DNA from: JAGWAJ01 sp965215155
GTDB lineage: Bacteria > Acidobacteriota > Vicinamibacteria > Vicinamibacterales > UBA8438
NCBI GenBank assembly: GCA_965215155.1
Contig: CBDCCY010000004.1
Span: forward strand, 992,001-1,056,000
DNA: 64,000 nucleotides
Reading direction: 5' to 3'
Under the pieces are notes generated by a model. It saw nothing but the letters and a program-made list of their open reading frames with translations. It ran no database searches and was not told where the DNA came from. The position numbers were made by a program, and so were the translations under genes. How positions within the stretch are numbered: the first letter of the stretch is position 1; each line of letters starts with the position of its first letter. Positions 8,806 through 17,179 of the stretch are shown in pieces.

Positions 8806-10277
8806 TGACGCCGGCCTTCTTTGCAGGGGCGCAGCAATCGCACAAAGATTGCGACCTGCGACCCGCCACGCTCCGCGGGCTGCTGCGCTGGTGGTGGCGG
8901 ACGATGCACGCCGCCCATCTCGACCGCCAGGATCTGCGCCGCCTGGAGACCGCGGTCTGGGGCAACGCCGAGCACGGTGCCGCGCTCGCCGTGTCGGTTC
9001 GGCGCGAAGGCGGGGGCGTGAAGCTGTTCGACTACAAGGACGGATTTCAGCCGAAGCGGGAATTCGCCCGGGAGCATGATCTTGAGCCGGTTCGTGGGAG
9101 GAAATCCACACAGGGACTGTTCTACGTCTCGTATGGCATGGACGAAAAAGGACGTCAGCGCTGGCACGTCGAGCCGGGAGCACGGTGGACCGTCACTCTC
9201 AGCGCACGCAGCGGTGTCGTCGTCCCGCGGAGTAACTGTGAGGGGGAACAGAAGCGCGTCGAAGACGTCGGACCGACCATCGACGCCGTCGACGTGCTGC
9301 GCCAAGGCGAGGCAGCCCTCTGGCTGCTCTGTCGCTACGGCGGTGCCGGATCGAAGGCCCGGAAGGGGTTCGGCTCCTTCGCCGACATCGCGGTCGACGG
9401 CATCGCCGACGTGAAGGACTGCCGGCAGCGCGGTGCGGAATTTCGCCGCGCTGCCGCGCTCGCCGATCACGTTCGCCGACCGGCGAGATCGTCCAGCCTC
9501 GACGACATGCTGACGCTGGAAGTCGGAACACCGTGGCGGGACTGCTGGTTCGCGATCGATCAGCTCGGCTTCGCGATCCAGGCGTTCGCGCAGAAGAACG
9601 CTCACCAGGGACGCAAGGCCGCGCTCGGCCTCCCTCGAAAAATCCACGGCCCGAAAGGGAAGCCGATGAAACACCAGAATCATGAGCGACATCGGCAGCC
9701 CGAGCCTCTGAAATCGGGGAATGGCCGTAAGCGTCATGCCGCACCCGTCCACTACCACCTGACGCCGTGCGGTGGCGGCACCCTGGCCGTGCGCATGACC
9801 GCCTTTCCGGCGCCCGATCTACCCGACATCAAGACCAGCCACATGGTGCTGGAGGAACTCAGGAACCACCTGCAGTCCGAGGTGGAGCAACGGTCGCAAA
9901 CTTACGTCAATCGGGGCACAAGACCGCCAAAGACTCGCCCCTCGCCATCCGGCCCCCGTGGCGAGCCATCCGGCGCAGCAGTTCCGCTTCCCAGACCGCA
10001 CGAGCGCGTCGAGGCCGTGCTGCTCGACGAGAGAACGAAGAAGGGCGGTTGGAAGGCGACGCACGATGCGAGCGGACTGCAAGGACCGGTTCAGAACAGC
10101 GGCGACGTTCCCGGCGACGCCGCGCCTGGCCAGGGCGTGGAACTCGTCGTGGCCTCAGTCAACGTCAACCGGCGTGAGATCGCGTTTCGGTGGCCGACGG
10201 ATCGGGACGCCCTACCCGCTCGCCCAGGCCGGCCGGCAGCGGATCGACGATCGCGGTCCAGAAGCGGAGGGCGGTAG
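8805..10277 (+). CDS. cmr1: Type III-B RAMP protein Cmr1 (start uncertain)
   Basis: Cmr1 sits at the head of the Cmr complex and contacts the 3' part of the crRNA and target. The signature is LMTPAFFAGAQQ...CDLRPATLRGLLRWWWRTM, with GGAGSKARKGFGSFADI as the second glycine-rich RAMP loop. From ATG 8805 the product is 490 residues, but the conserved first strand IATHTLTL is encoded just upstream in the same frame (from ATT 8781) with no ATG, GTG or TTG before it except TTG 8802. Either the start is non-standard, the first strand is lost, or the sequence lacks one base and Cmr6-Cmr1 form one chain. The C-terminal 40 residues are arginine-rich and unlike the family, so the true end is also uncertain. 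Confidence 0.85.
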   Translation: MTPAFFAGAQQSHKDCDLRPATLRGLLRWWWRTMHAAHLDRQDLRRLETAVWGNAEHGAALAVSVRREGGGVKLFDYKDGFQPKREFAREHDLEPVRGRKSTQGLFYVSYGMDEKGRQRWHVEPGARWTVTLSARSGVVVPRSNCEGEQKRVEDVGPTIDAVDVLRQGEAALWLLCRYGGAGSKARKGFGSFADIAVDGIADVKDCRQRGAEFRRAAALADHVRRPARSSSLDDMLTLEVGTPWRDCWFAIDQLGFAIQAFAQKNAHQGRKAALGLPRKIHGPKGKPMKHQNHERHRQPEPLKSGNGRKRHAAPVHYHLTPCGGGTLAVRMTAFPAPDLPDIKTSHMVLEELRNHLQSEVEQRSQTYVNRGTRPPKTRPSPSGPRGEPSGAAVPLPRPHERVEAVLLDERTKKGGWKATHDASGLQGPVQNSGDVPGDAAPGQGVELVVASVNVNRREIAFRWPTDRDALPARPGRPAADRRSRSRSGGR

Positions 10278-10280
10278 CGG

Positions 10281-11585
10281 ATGGCGAGGCACGGCGGTCG
10301 GGTGCTGGTCATGACCGTCGGAACTGGCGATGTCGACCGGCTCGAAGAGACGCTGTTCACGCCGCTCCGGAAATCCATGGCCACCGACGCTTGGGCTAGG
10401 GTCGTGTTGTTGCCGTCAAGCGTGACCGAAGATTTAGCCCGAACGCTTCGCGAGCGGACCGACGGTACGGTTGTGGAGGTCTCACCCTTGCCAGCCGGTG
10501 ACGAGAACGACGCCGACGCGGCCTATGCTCATTTCGACAGCGTTCTGGCGGCGATCCTGCAGGACGGCGCGCCGCCGGATGACGTCGTGGTCGACTTCAC
10601 CCGGGGTACGAAGGCGATGAGCGCCGCGCTCGTCCTGGCTGCCACCCGCTGGGGGGTGCCGCGCCTGCGCTACGTCACCGGCCGGCGTGACCCGCGCGGC
10701 ATGGTCGAGCCCGGCTCCGAGCAGGTGCGCGGGATCTGGACCACGACGGTGGACGGCCACCGTCGCTTGGATCTCGCGCGCGAGTTCGTACGCCGGGGCA
10801 ACTTCACGGCCGTGGCGGACGTTCTCCCCGACCCCGCCAGCCCGTTCGCTCAGCTCCATCTCGACGATTTCCTCGAATCCACGCGCTCGGTGCGCACGGC
10901 GGCGCGGTTCTATGCCGCCTGGGACCGGCTCGACTACGCCGAGGCAGCGGCGACCAGCGTCGAGAAGCCTCCTTCCGCAGCCTGGACCGGACTCTGGCCG
11001 ACGAAAGACATGCACGCCTGGGTGGATGAACTGGCACGTGAACCGGAGCGCACGGACCATTCCGCCATGGCCGCCCGGCTGCGCAGACTCGTGGTCGATC
11101 TGTTGGCCAACGGCGAGCGGCGCATCCGGCAGGGCCAGAACGAGGACGCGCTCGTGCGCGCCTATCGGATACTGGAGCTGATCGGTCAGGCGAGGCTCTT
11201 CGACCACCGCCTCGATTCAGCCGATCTCGATCCGGATCACCCCGCGGTGCAGGCGGTGCGACGAGAGTCCGCCAAGAAGAAACGGGTCCCTTTCTCCGAG
11301 GGAGCTGGAGGCAAGTTGCAGGCGTCGCGGTTTCAGGTTGGACGCATCTTACGCCATTGCAGCGATCCTCTGGCCGCGCCGCTGTTGAGATTGGAAGAGG
11401 AATCGCTCCTCAAGCCGACTCTTCGCAACACCAGCGTTCTTGTGCACGGTTTTGCCGCACGGGCTCCAAACGACCCGGCTCCGTTGCGCGGTCTGTTCCA
11501 CGATCTCGAAGAACTCGCGGGTGAAGACGGCGGCGACGTCGCCGCGCAGTTGCGTACCGCCCGATTTCCTGCCGTCTTCGGTTAG
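10281..11585 (+). CDS. CARF-domain CRISPR ancillary protein, TIGR02710/Csm6-like, with HEPN-type motif
   Basis: This is probably the RNase switched on by cyclic oligoadenylates made by Cas10. The N-terminal Rossmann-like CARF domain reads VLVMTVGTGDVDRLEETLF and VVVDFTRGTKAMSAALVLAA, the ligand-binding loops typical of the TIGR02710 family. A helical middle contains FYAAWDRLDYAEAAA, also typical. Near the C-terminus TLRNTSVLVHGF gives R382 and H389 with six residues between, fitting the HEPN R-X4-6-H ribonuclease motif. Length 434. It begins 3 bases after cmr1 and closes the operon. Family and CARF assignment are firm; RNase activity is inferred from the motif. Confidence 0.85.
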   Translation: MARHGGRVLVMTVGTGDVDRLEETLFTPLRKSMATDAWARVVLLPSSVTEDLARTLRERTDGTVVEVSPLPAGDENDADAAYAHFDSVLAAILQDGAPPDDVVVDFTRGTKAMSAALVLAATRWGVPRLRYVTGRRDPRGMVEPGSEQVRGIWTTTVDGHRRLDLAREFVRRGNFTAVADVLPDPASPFAQLHLDDFLESTRSVRTAARFYAAWDRLDYAEAAATSVEKPPSAAWTGLWPTKDMHAWVDELAREPERTDHSAMAARLRRLVVDLLANGERRIRQGQNEDALVRAYRILELIGQARLFDHRLDSADLDPDHPAVQAVRRESAKKKRVPFSEGAGGKLQASRFQVGRILRHCSDPLAAPLLRLEEESLLKPTLRNTSVLVHGFAARAPNDPAPLRGLFHDLEELAGEDGGDVAAQLRTARFPAVFG

Positions 11586-11612
11586 CGGGTTCCGGATCGA
11601 AGCGTCAATGTT

Positions 11613-11641
11613 TTGACTTGTACAATTTTCCGGATTATGGC
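11613..11641 (+). promoter_or_regulatory. Putative sigma70-type promoter before the IS66 transposase
   Basis: TTGACT at 11613-11618 and TATGGC at 11636-11641 are separated by 17 bases in a locally AT-rich patch just after the CRISPR operon and 12 bases before the transposase start. This is pattern recognition only. Confidence 0.35.
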
Positions 11642-11652
11642 ATAACGGTGGC

Positions 11653-12636
11653 GTGACGTCCGCCGACCGGAAATCGCCCCCACCTCGAACTGCGGAGCTT
11701 CCCACCGACCTCGAACGGCTTCGCGGAGAGTTGGCGCGGCGGGAGCGCGACACCGAGAACCTGCGGCGCGAGAAGGGCCGGTTGCAGCGCAAGAGCAACC
11801 GACTGCAGCGGGAGAATGACCACCTGAAGCAAGAGAACGAGCGCCTGAAACGGCAATTGGACGAGGCCCGTCGGGCGGGTCGCCGGCAGGCCGCGCCGTT
11901 CGCCAAGGACCGGCCGCAGGGTCGCGGGAGGCATCCCGGACGCCGAGCCGGTGCGGAGTATGGCCGCCATGGCTGCCGCCGGCGTCCGGCGCAGGTCGAC
12001 GAGACCCACGCGGCGCCGATTCCGAGGGAATGTCCGGACTGCGGCGGCGCGGTCGAAAGGACCCGCGAGGCGTCGCAGTATCAGGAAGACCTGCCGGTGG
12101 TGCGCCCGGTGGTGCGGCGCTTTGCCATCGAGGTTGGTCACTGCACGCGGTGTCAGCGGCGGGTGCAGGGCCGCCACGAGCTGCAGACCTCGGACGCGCT
12201 GGGGGCGGCGGGCGTGCAGCTCGGTCCCGCGGTCGTGGCGCTGGTGGTCGAGCTGCACACGGAGATGGGGGTGCCGCTGGCGAAGGTCGCGCACCTGCTG
12301 CGGACCACGTTCGGGCTGCAGGTGACGCCGGGCGGGCTGGCCCACGTGCTGCACCGGGCGGCCCGTGCCGCCGCGCCGGCCTACACGGAACTGTGCGAGC
12401 AGGTCCGCAACGCGCCCGTGGTCACGCCGGACGAGACGGGCTGGCGCGTCGGCGGCGAGCGCCATTGGCTGTGGACGTTCGTCACGCCGGAGACGACGGT
12501 CTACGCCATCTGCCCCGGCCGCGGGTTCGCCGATGCCGCCACGGTGCTGGGGACCGACTACGTCGGCGTGCTCGTGCGCGACGGATGGGCGCCGTATCGC
12601 TGCTACGACGGCCTGCACCAAACGTGTCTGAACCAC
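11653..12636 (+). pseudogene. IS66-family transposase, 5' part (left copy), cut by the RIT element
   Basis: DDE transposase of the IS66 family. The visible 328 residues contain an N-terminal leucine-rich coiled coil (about residues 15-75), a zinc-binding region (CPDCGGAV and HCTRCQRRV), and the catalytic-domain start with TPDETGWRVGGERHW (first Asp) and LVRDGWAPYRCYDGLHQTCLNH (second Asp). IS66 proteins continue about 150 residues beyond TCLNH, including the catalytic Glu. Here the sequence changes abruptly at 12637 into the RIT terminal repeat and the frame stops at 12708. The copy cannot make active transposase. The missing 3' part is not found on the other side of the RIT element; a second 5' part is found instead. 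Confidence 0.88.
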
Positions 12637-12664
12637 TATGCCGATGTCAGGATTATTCCGATGT
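12637..12664. repeat. RIT terminal inverted repeat, left
   Basis: This 28-bp sequence, starting TATGCCGATGTC and ending ATTCCGATGT, matches the reverse complement of 15960-15987 with one difference (A/G at the thirteenth base). It follows directly on the IS66 codons for TCLNH. Confidence 0.85.
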
Positions 12665-12703
12665 TGGTGCAGACGCCCCTGTTGTTGGCGGCATCTGCAC
12701 CAA
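12665..12703. repeat. Imperfect hairpin just inside the left RIT end
   Basis: TTGGTGCAGACGCC and GGCGGCATCTGCACCAA are inverted repeats around a short loop (CCTGTTGTT). They sit between the terminal repeat and the ritC stop codon and could act as a terminator for the minus-strand trio or as a structural part of the recombination end. The right end has no equally strong hairpin here. Confidence 0.55.
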
Positions 12704-12717
12704 ACTGATCGGCATAA

Positions 12718-13707
12718 TCACAGCCCTTCGAGAAAGGCCAGGAGCGCGTCGGATGGTTGATAGCGGCCCCCGCGGACTTCGGCTGGGGTGGTCCTTGCGA
12801 GCGCCCGTTCCTTCAGGGCGAGGTCGGCATGGATGTAGATGTCGGTGGTGCGGACGTGTTCGTGTCCGAGCCACAGGGCGATGACGGTGTTGTCGACCCC
12901 GGCGTGCAGCAACCGCATGGCTGCGGTGTGACGCAGCGTGTGCGGGGTGACGGTCTTCTCGCGGAGCGATGGGCAGGCGTGGGCCGCAGCAGCCACGTGC
13001 GTCGTGACGCGTTGCGCGAGGGCGTCTCGGCTGAGCGGTTTGCCTGTCCGCGTAGGGAAGACTGGTGCCTCTGGTGAGCTGGCGCATTCGGCCAGCCAGG
13101 CACGCAGGGCGGCGGCCACCGGCTTGGTGAGCGGAGTGACCCGGTGCTTGCGCCCTTTTCCAAGGCAGTGGACGTGCGCACCTCGCGCCAAGTGCAGGTC
13201 CGTGCAGCGCAGGCCGGTGAGTTCGGCGGCGCGCAATCCGGTCTGGATCGCGAGCGCGAGGAGAGTGTGGTCGCGGCGCCCGGTCCACGTGGTGCGGTCG
13301 GGGGCGGCGAGCAGGGCGTCGACTTCGAGGTCGGACAGGAAGGTCACGAGCCCACGTGGACCGCGCGTGGGGGGCATCGCGAGTACGCGGGCAATGACGG
13401 CTGCCTGCTCGGGATGCTCCAGTGCGGCATAGCGGAACAGGGCATGAATGGCCGACAACCGCGCGTTGCGGGTGCGCGCGGTGTTCGCGCGGTCGTGCTC
13501 GAGGTGGGCCAGGAATCGTCCGATGAGGGGTGCGTCGAGATCGCCGAGTTCCAGGTCCGAGGGGGCCTTGGCGAGGTGGACCGCGGCAAAGCGGACGAGC
13601 ATCCGCCACGCGTCGCGGTAGGCAGCGACCGTGTGCGGGCTGGCGTGGCGCTGGTGCACGAGCCGCTCGGTGAAGAACGCCTGGAGCGTGGGAGCAAGGG
13701 CGCTCAT
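12718..13707 (-). CDS. ritC: RIT tyrosine recombinase, third gene (RitC)
   Basis: Site-specific recombinase of the phage-integrase fold, last of the trio. The 329-residue protein has an N-terminal SAM-like core-binding domain (TLQAFFTERLVHQRHASPHT, then VAAYRDAWRML) and a catalytic domain with the first Arg in TGLRAAELTGLRCTDL, HTLRHTAA (H-x-x-R), LGHEHVRTTDIYIHAD with the second His, and the nucleophile Tyr in DIYIH. GKGRKHRVTPL carries the beta-hairpin Lys. Start 13707 was chosen because its ATG overlaps the ritB TGA. It probably acts with RitA and RitB on the 28-bp ends; the division of labour within RIT trios is not known to me. Confidence 0.88.
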   Translation of the reverse strand: MSALAPTLQAFFTERLVHQRHASPHTVAAYRDAWRMLVRFAAVHLAKAPSDLELGDLDAPLIGRFLAHLEHDRANTARTRNARLSAIHALFRYAALEHPEQAAVIARVLAMPPTRGPRGLVTFLSDLEVDALLAAPDRTTWTGRRDHTLLALAIQTGLRAAELTGLRCTDLHLARGAHVHCLGKGRKHRVTPLTKPVAAALRAWLAECASSPEAPVFPTRTGKPLSRDALAQRVTTHVAAAAHACPSLREKTVTPHTLRHTAAMRLLHAGVDNTVIALWLGHEHVRTTDIYIHADLALKERALARTTPAEVRGGRYQPSDALLAFLEGL

Positions 13708-14630
13708 GCTGAGGCCCCCAGATGGCGTTCGAGGCGGTCTGAGGCCAACTGCATCAATGCCGGTGCCGCCGACAGGTACCAGTATGTGTACTTGGGGTCG
13801 GCGTGCCCGAGATAGGTGGCCAGGAGCGCGATTCGCGCCGCCGGATTCTGGCCCTGTCGGTAGGCGTCGAGCAGCGTGCACGTCGCGAACCGATGTCGGA
13901 TGTCGTGCAGCCGTGGCCGACAGGCGGCTGCGTGCGGCCGGAGGCCCGCGCGCTGGACCAGGGTGCGGAACGTCTGCTGTACATTGCGGCACAGCAGCCT
14001 CGTGCCCGCGGTAGAAACGAACAGCGCGGCGGTGTCCCGGGCCGCCAGCCGGTCCGCGCGGAGCAGATACTGCTGGACCGCGGCGCTGGCTGTGGGGTGC
14101 AGCGGAAGTGCACGGGACTTGTCGAATTTGCCGTGGCGGACGGTGATCAGCCCCTGCTCGGCGTCGAAATCGTGCCGATCGAGCGCGATGGCTTCACCGA
14201 CGCGCATCCCGGTCACGACCAGCAGACCGATCAGGGTCCGATACGTTGCGGCCCGATGCCCGGTGCGCAGCCCCGATGTGGCGACCAGCAGGGCCGCGAT
14301 GTCTTCGTCGGTGTAGGGGTACGGCGTGGCGCGCTGGGCGCGCGCCTGCAACAGGTCGGCGGGCGGTATCTCGGTTGCCGGGTCGATCGTGCGCACGAAG
14401 GTCGCGAAGCCGCGGACGACGGTGAGTCGGCTGGCCCACCACGCCCTCGGGTCCTTCCCGGCGGGGAGTGTCGCCCAGGCGAGGGCGGTCTCGGTGCGCA
14501 GGCGCGTCTCCCCGCGGTCTTCGAGATAGGTCAGGAATTGCGCGAGGAGCTTCTCCGCGCGCGCCAAGCGGTAGCCCAGCGCCCGGCGCATCGTCAGATA
14601 GTCGGCCAGGGCTTGACGCAGGAAGGTCAT
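13704..14630 (-). CDS. ritB: RIT tyrosine recombinase, second gene (RitB)
   Basis: Middle recombinase of the trio, 308 residues from ATG 14630, which overlaps the ritA stop by 4 bases. The catalytic set is visible: TGMRVGEAIALDRHDFD (Arg I), HGKFDKSRALPLH (beta-hairpin Lys), LHDIRHRFAT (His-x-x-Arg) and LGHADPKYTYWYLSA (second His and Tyr). The N-terminal part (LADYLTMRRALGYRLARAEK) is typical of RIT middle genes and lacks an arm-binding domain. The four-base overlaps on both sides imply coupled translation and roughly equal supply of the three enzymes. Confidence 0.88.
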   Translation of the reverse strand: MTFLRQALADYLTMRRALGYRLARAEKLLAQFLTYLEDRGETRLRTETALAWATLPAGKDPRAWWASRLTVVRGFATFVRTIDPATEIPPADLLQARAQRATPYPYTDEDIAALLVATSGLRTGHRAATYRTLIGLLVVTGMRVGEAIALDRHDFDAEQGLITVRHGKFDKSRALPLHPTASAAVQQYLLRADRLAARDTAALFVSTAGTRLLCRNVQQTFRTLVQRAGLRPHAAACRPRLHDIRHRFATCTLLDAYRQGQNPAARIALLATYLGHADPKYTYWYLSAAPALMQLASDRLERHLGASA

Positions 14631-15847
14631 GCTGCACCTCCAGGCCACGCGCGTGCGATCGTGCGCAGGGCGTCATGGTCGACCTTCGCGTAGATCGCCG
14701 TGGTCTGCAGGCGGGCGTGACGCAGGAAGTGCTGGATCTCGGACAGGGGGGCGCCCGCTCGGAGCAGTTGCGTTGCCGCGAAATGACGCAACCGATGTGC
14801 GTGGACGACGCCGAGGCCGGCTCGCTGCGCGGCGGCGGCCACAATCTGCGTGACCCCGGTCGGGCTCAACGGGCCCAGAGGCGCGACCAGGCGGACGAAG
14901 ACGGTGCGCCCCTGCGCCCGGGTCGGCCGTTGGCGGAGATATGCGGCCACCGCGTTGCCCACATCGGTCGGGAGAGGCATGCGCTCGGCCCGATTCCCCT
15001 TGCCGTGTACGACGACCTCGCCGGCGCGCCAGTGCACGTCGTCGAGACGCAGGGTCGCCACTTCGGCGGCCCGCAGGCCGAGGCGGGCCAGCGTGGTGAT
15101 GACCGCAAAGTCGCGGCGCCCTCCCAGCGTCCGGGGGTCGCACGCGGCGAGCAGTCGCCGGACGTGGTCGGGCTCGAGGCGCGGCGGAAGCGCCACCAGT
15201 CGTCGGCCGGCTACCGACGGGACGGCCGTCGCCAGCGAACGCTGGACCACCCCGGTGACATGCAGGAAGACCAGCAGCGAGCGCAGTGCGGTCGACGTCA
15301 GTTGCGCGGCCCGGCGGGATTGCTCGGCACAGCGCGCCACCATGAACGCAGTCACGTCGGCCTCACCGAGTTGCTCGAGGTCCAGCCCGAGGCCGTCGGC
15401 CGAGATGCAGCCGCGCAGAAAGGGGCGGACCGCATCGACGTAGCCCTGGGCGGTGGCTTCGCCCAGACCCCGTTCCACGGTGAGGTAGTGCCGGTAGAGC
15501 ACCAGGGTCTTGTCCACGGGCCCTGTCGGGATGGGCGTCGTCGCAGGCGGGATCGCGCCACGAGCCCGGAGGTACGTCAGCAACGGGCGCAGCGCCTTGC
15601 CCGTCAGATGCCTCTTGTAGCCGGCCTTCTGCCGTGCTTGCAGAAACTGCTGCGTTCGCTCTGGCAGGTCGCCGATGTCGAGGCCTCTTGCCTGCAGCCA
15701 CCGGCTGACGGCCGACGCCAGAGACAACTGCGTCCGCAGCGAGCGCGGTGTGTAGCCTTGCTGCGCAAGCTCCGTCGCGAAGCCCGCCGCGAACGGCTTG
15801 AGCGAACCAGCGATGGCGACGACGGGAACGCGTGACGGATCACTCAT
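14627..15847 (-). CDS. ritA: RIT tyrosine recombinase, first gene (RitA)
   Basis: First gene of the trio, with a 406-residue product. A helical N-terminal extension (PFAAGFATELAQQGYTPRSL) precedes the core-binding domain (DKTLVLYRHYLTVERGLGEA). The catalytic domain has LGLRAAEVATLRLDDV (Arg I), VVHGKGNRAERMPLP (Lys), AHRLRHFAATQLLRAG (His-x-x-Arg) and FLRHARLQTTAIYAKVD (second His and Tyr). The start (MSDPSRVP) is preceded by GAGAGGAGGCTC, a strong ribosome site. It lies about 110 bases inside the right RIT end, where the trio promoter should be. Confidence 0.88.
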   Translation of the reverse strand: MSDPSRVPVVAIAGSLKPFAAGFATELAQQGYTPRSLRTQLSLASAVSRWLQARGLDIGDLPERTQQFLQARQKAGYKRHLTGKALRPLLTYLRARGAIPPATTPIPTGPVDKTLVLYRHYLTVERGLGEATAQGYVDAVRPFLRGCISADGLGLDLEQLGEADVTAFMVARCAEQSRRAAQLTSTALRSLLVFLHVTGVVQRSLATAVPSVAGRRLVALPPRLEPDHVRRLLAACDPRTLGGRRDFAVITTLARLGLRAAEVATLRLDDVHWRAGEVVVHGKGNRAERMPLPTDVGNAVAAYLRQRPTRAQGRTVFVRLVAPLGPLSPTGVTQIVAAAAQRAGLGVVHAHRLRHFAATQLLRAGAPLSEIQHFLRHARLQTTAIYAKVDHDALRTIARAWPGGAA

Positions 15848-15959
15848 GAGAGCCTCCTCTCTCGTGGGTCGTGAGAGAAGAGTCTCCGTCCGTCAGCGCG
15901 CGGTGATTATCCGGATCGTCTCGTCGAAGACGCCCTGCACGACCGGGACATCAGGGCGG

Positions 15960-15987
15960 ACATCGGAATAATCCCGACATCGGCATA
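15960..15987. repeat. RIT terminal inverted repeat, right
   Basis: Reverse-complement partner of 12637-12664, differing at one base. It is followed directly by the minus-strand IS66 fragment at the same codon as on the left. Confidence 0.85.
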
Positions 15988-16668
15988 GTGATTCAGACAG
16001 GTCTGGTGCAGTCCGTCGTAGCAGCGATACGGTGCCCATCCGTCGCGCACGAGCACGCCGACGTAGTCGGTCCCCAGCACCGTGGCGGCATCGGCGAACC
16101 CCCGGCCGGGGCAGATGGCGTAGACCGTCGTCTCCGGCGTGACGAACGTCCACAGCCAGTGGCGCTCGCCGCCGACGCGCCAGCCCGTCTCGTCCGGCGT
16201 GACCACCGGCGCGTTGCGGACCTGCTCGCACAGCTCCGTGTAGGCCGGCGCGGCGGCGTGGGCTGCCCGGTGCAGCACGTGGGCGAGGCCGCCCGGCGTG
16301 ACCTGTAGGCCGAACGTGGTCCGCAGCAGGTGCGCGACCTTCGCCAGCGGCACCCCCATCTCCGTGTGCAGCTCGACCACCAGCGCCACGACCGCGGGAC
16401 CGAGCTGCACGCCCGCCGCCCCCAGCGCGTCCGAGGTCTGCAGCTCGTGGCGGCCCTGCACCCGCCGCTGACACCGCGTGCAGTGACCAACCTCGATGGC
16501 AAAGCGCCGCACCACCGGGCGCACCACCGGCAGGTCTTCCTGATACTGCGACGCCTCGCGGGTCCTTTCGACCGCGCCGCCGCAGTCCGGACACTCCCTC
16601 GGAATCGGCGCCGCGTGGGTTTCGTCGACCTGCGCCGGACGCCGGCGGCAGCCGTGTCCACCATACTA
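15988..16668 (-). pseudogene. IS66-family transposase, 5' part (right copy, inverted)
   Basis: A second copy of the same IS66 transposase segment, on the minus strand and nearly identical to the left one (the few changes include AAHAAAP against AARAAAP). It runs from about the zinc-binding region (CPDCGGAVERTREASQYQED) to TCLNH, where the RIT terminal repeat begins. Upstream of GCRRRPAQVDETHAAPIPRE similarity fades, with an in-frame stop near 16668, so the coiled-coil N-terminus is missing. Together the copies make an inverted repeat of about 0.68 kb around the RIT element. Neither has the 3' third of the gene, so neither can encode active transposase. Confidence 0.85.
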
Positions 16669-16819
16669 GGACATCCGTCGCCGTCCGGCACCGTCCTGCA
16701 TGGTCCGTAAACACCTGAATAATCGTTGATTACTACCACTTCACGGGCTTGACGAGATCCGGTTCCGTCCGGTACGATCCGCCGATATCCGCCATTCACT
16801 GAGGGGTGTACTGGCAGAG
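16669..16819. other. Junction between the IS66 fragment and the integrase remnant
   Basis: No gene is seen. It holds TAATCGTTGATTACTACCAC at about 16710-16730, which resembles AATCGTTTACTTCAC and AATCGTTTATTATTC found upstream of the integrases near 24610 and 24290. This may be an old attachment-site or integrase-promoter region left behind with the remnant. Confidence 0.35.
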
Positions 16820-16981
16820 ATGGAACTCCCGACACGACCCCGGACCGCCAAGCCCAACGGCCGGCAGCCGCACCACGCGCTGACGACCGCCTTCGTCCGA
16901 AACGTAGCACAGGCCGGGCGCTACTGTGATGACCGCCACGAAAAGCGCGTAAGCCACTCACAATTAACGGGTTACTGGTGA
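16820..16981 (+). pseudogene. N-terminal remnant of a DUF4102-type integrase
   Basis: A 53-codon frame whose first part (GRQPHHALTTAFVRNVAQAG, then RYCDD) matches the start of the integrases at 22977 (GRHPHHALSAAFVRTAPVGR) and 24703 (GRHPRNALTAPFIRSAPPGR). Similarity ends after RYCDD and the frame closes at 16979-16981. It is a broken copy of the arm-DNA-binding N-terminus, with no catalytic domain nearby, and suggests that an element of the same family once occupied this site. Confidence 0.7.
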
Positions 16982-17179
16982 TAGGTCGGGTTTCATCCCC
17001 ACGGTGTACCCTACCTTGTGAGCCGGAACAGACCGGACCAACGAAGTCGTCCCCGGTCCCCGGTCGCCGGATCGCCGGACCGCCGGACAGACTGCCCCGA
17101 TCGGCCCGCGTGATTGACGCCGCATGCCCCTCATGCGAGGGCGGCATCCTACCGATGGATTCCGATAGCGTTCTATCGC

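Larger units (their letters stand above)
12637..15987 (-). mobile_element. RIT element (Recombinase In Trio)
   Basis: Three tyrosine-recombinase genes on the minus strand, each overlapping the next by 4 bases (ATGA), lie between inverted copies of a 28-bp end (12637-12664 and 15960-15987) that begins TATGCCGATGTC and contains GGATTATTCCGATGT. Three overlapping integrase genes with inverted ends is the defining layout of RIT elements. Sub-terminal sequence repeats parts of the end (for example ATCGGCATAATCAC at 12709-12722 and ATTATCCGGAT at 15906-15916), as if there were several recombinase-binding sites per end. No cargo genes are present. Both ends abut the same codon of an IS66 transposase gene. 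Confidence 0.85.
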
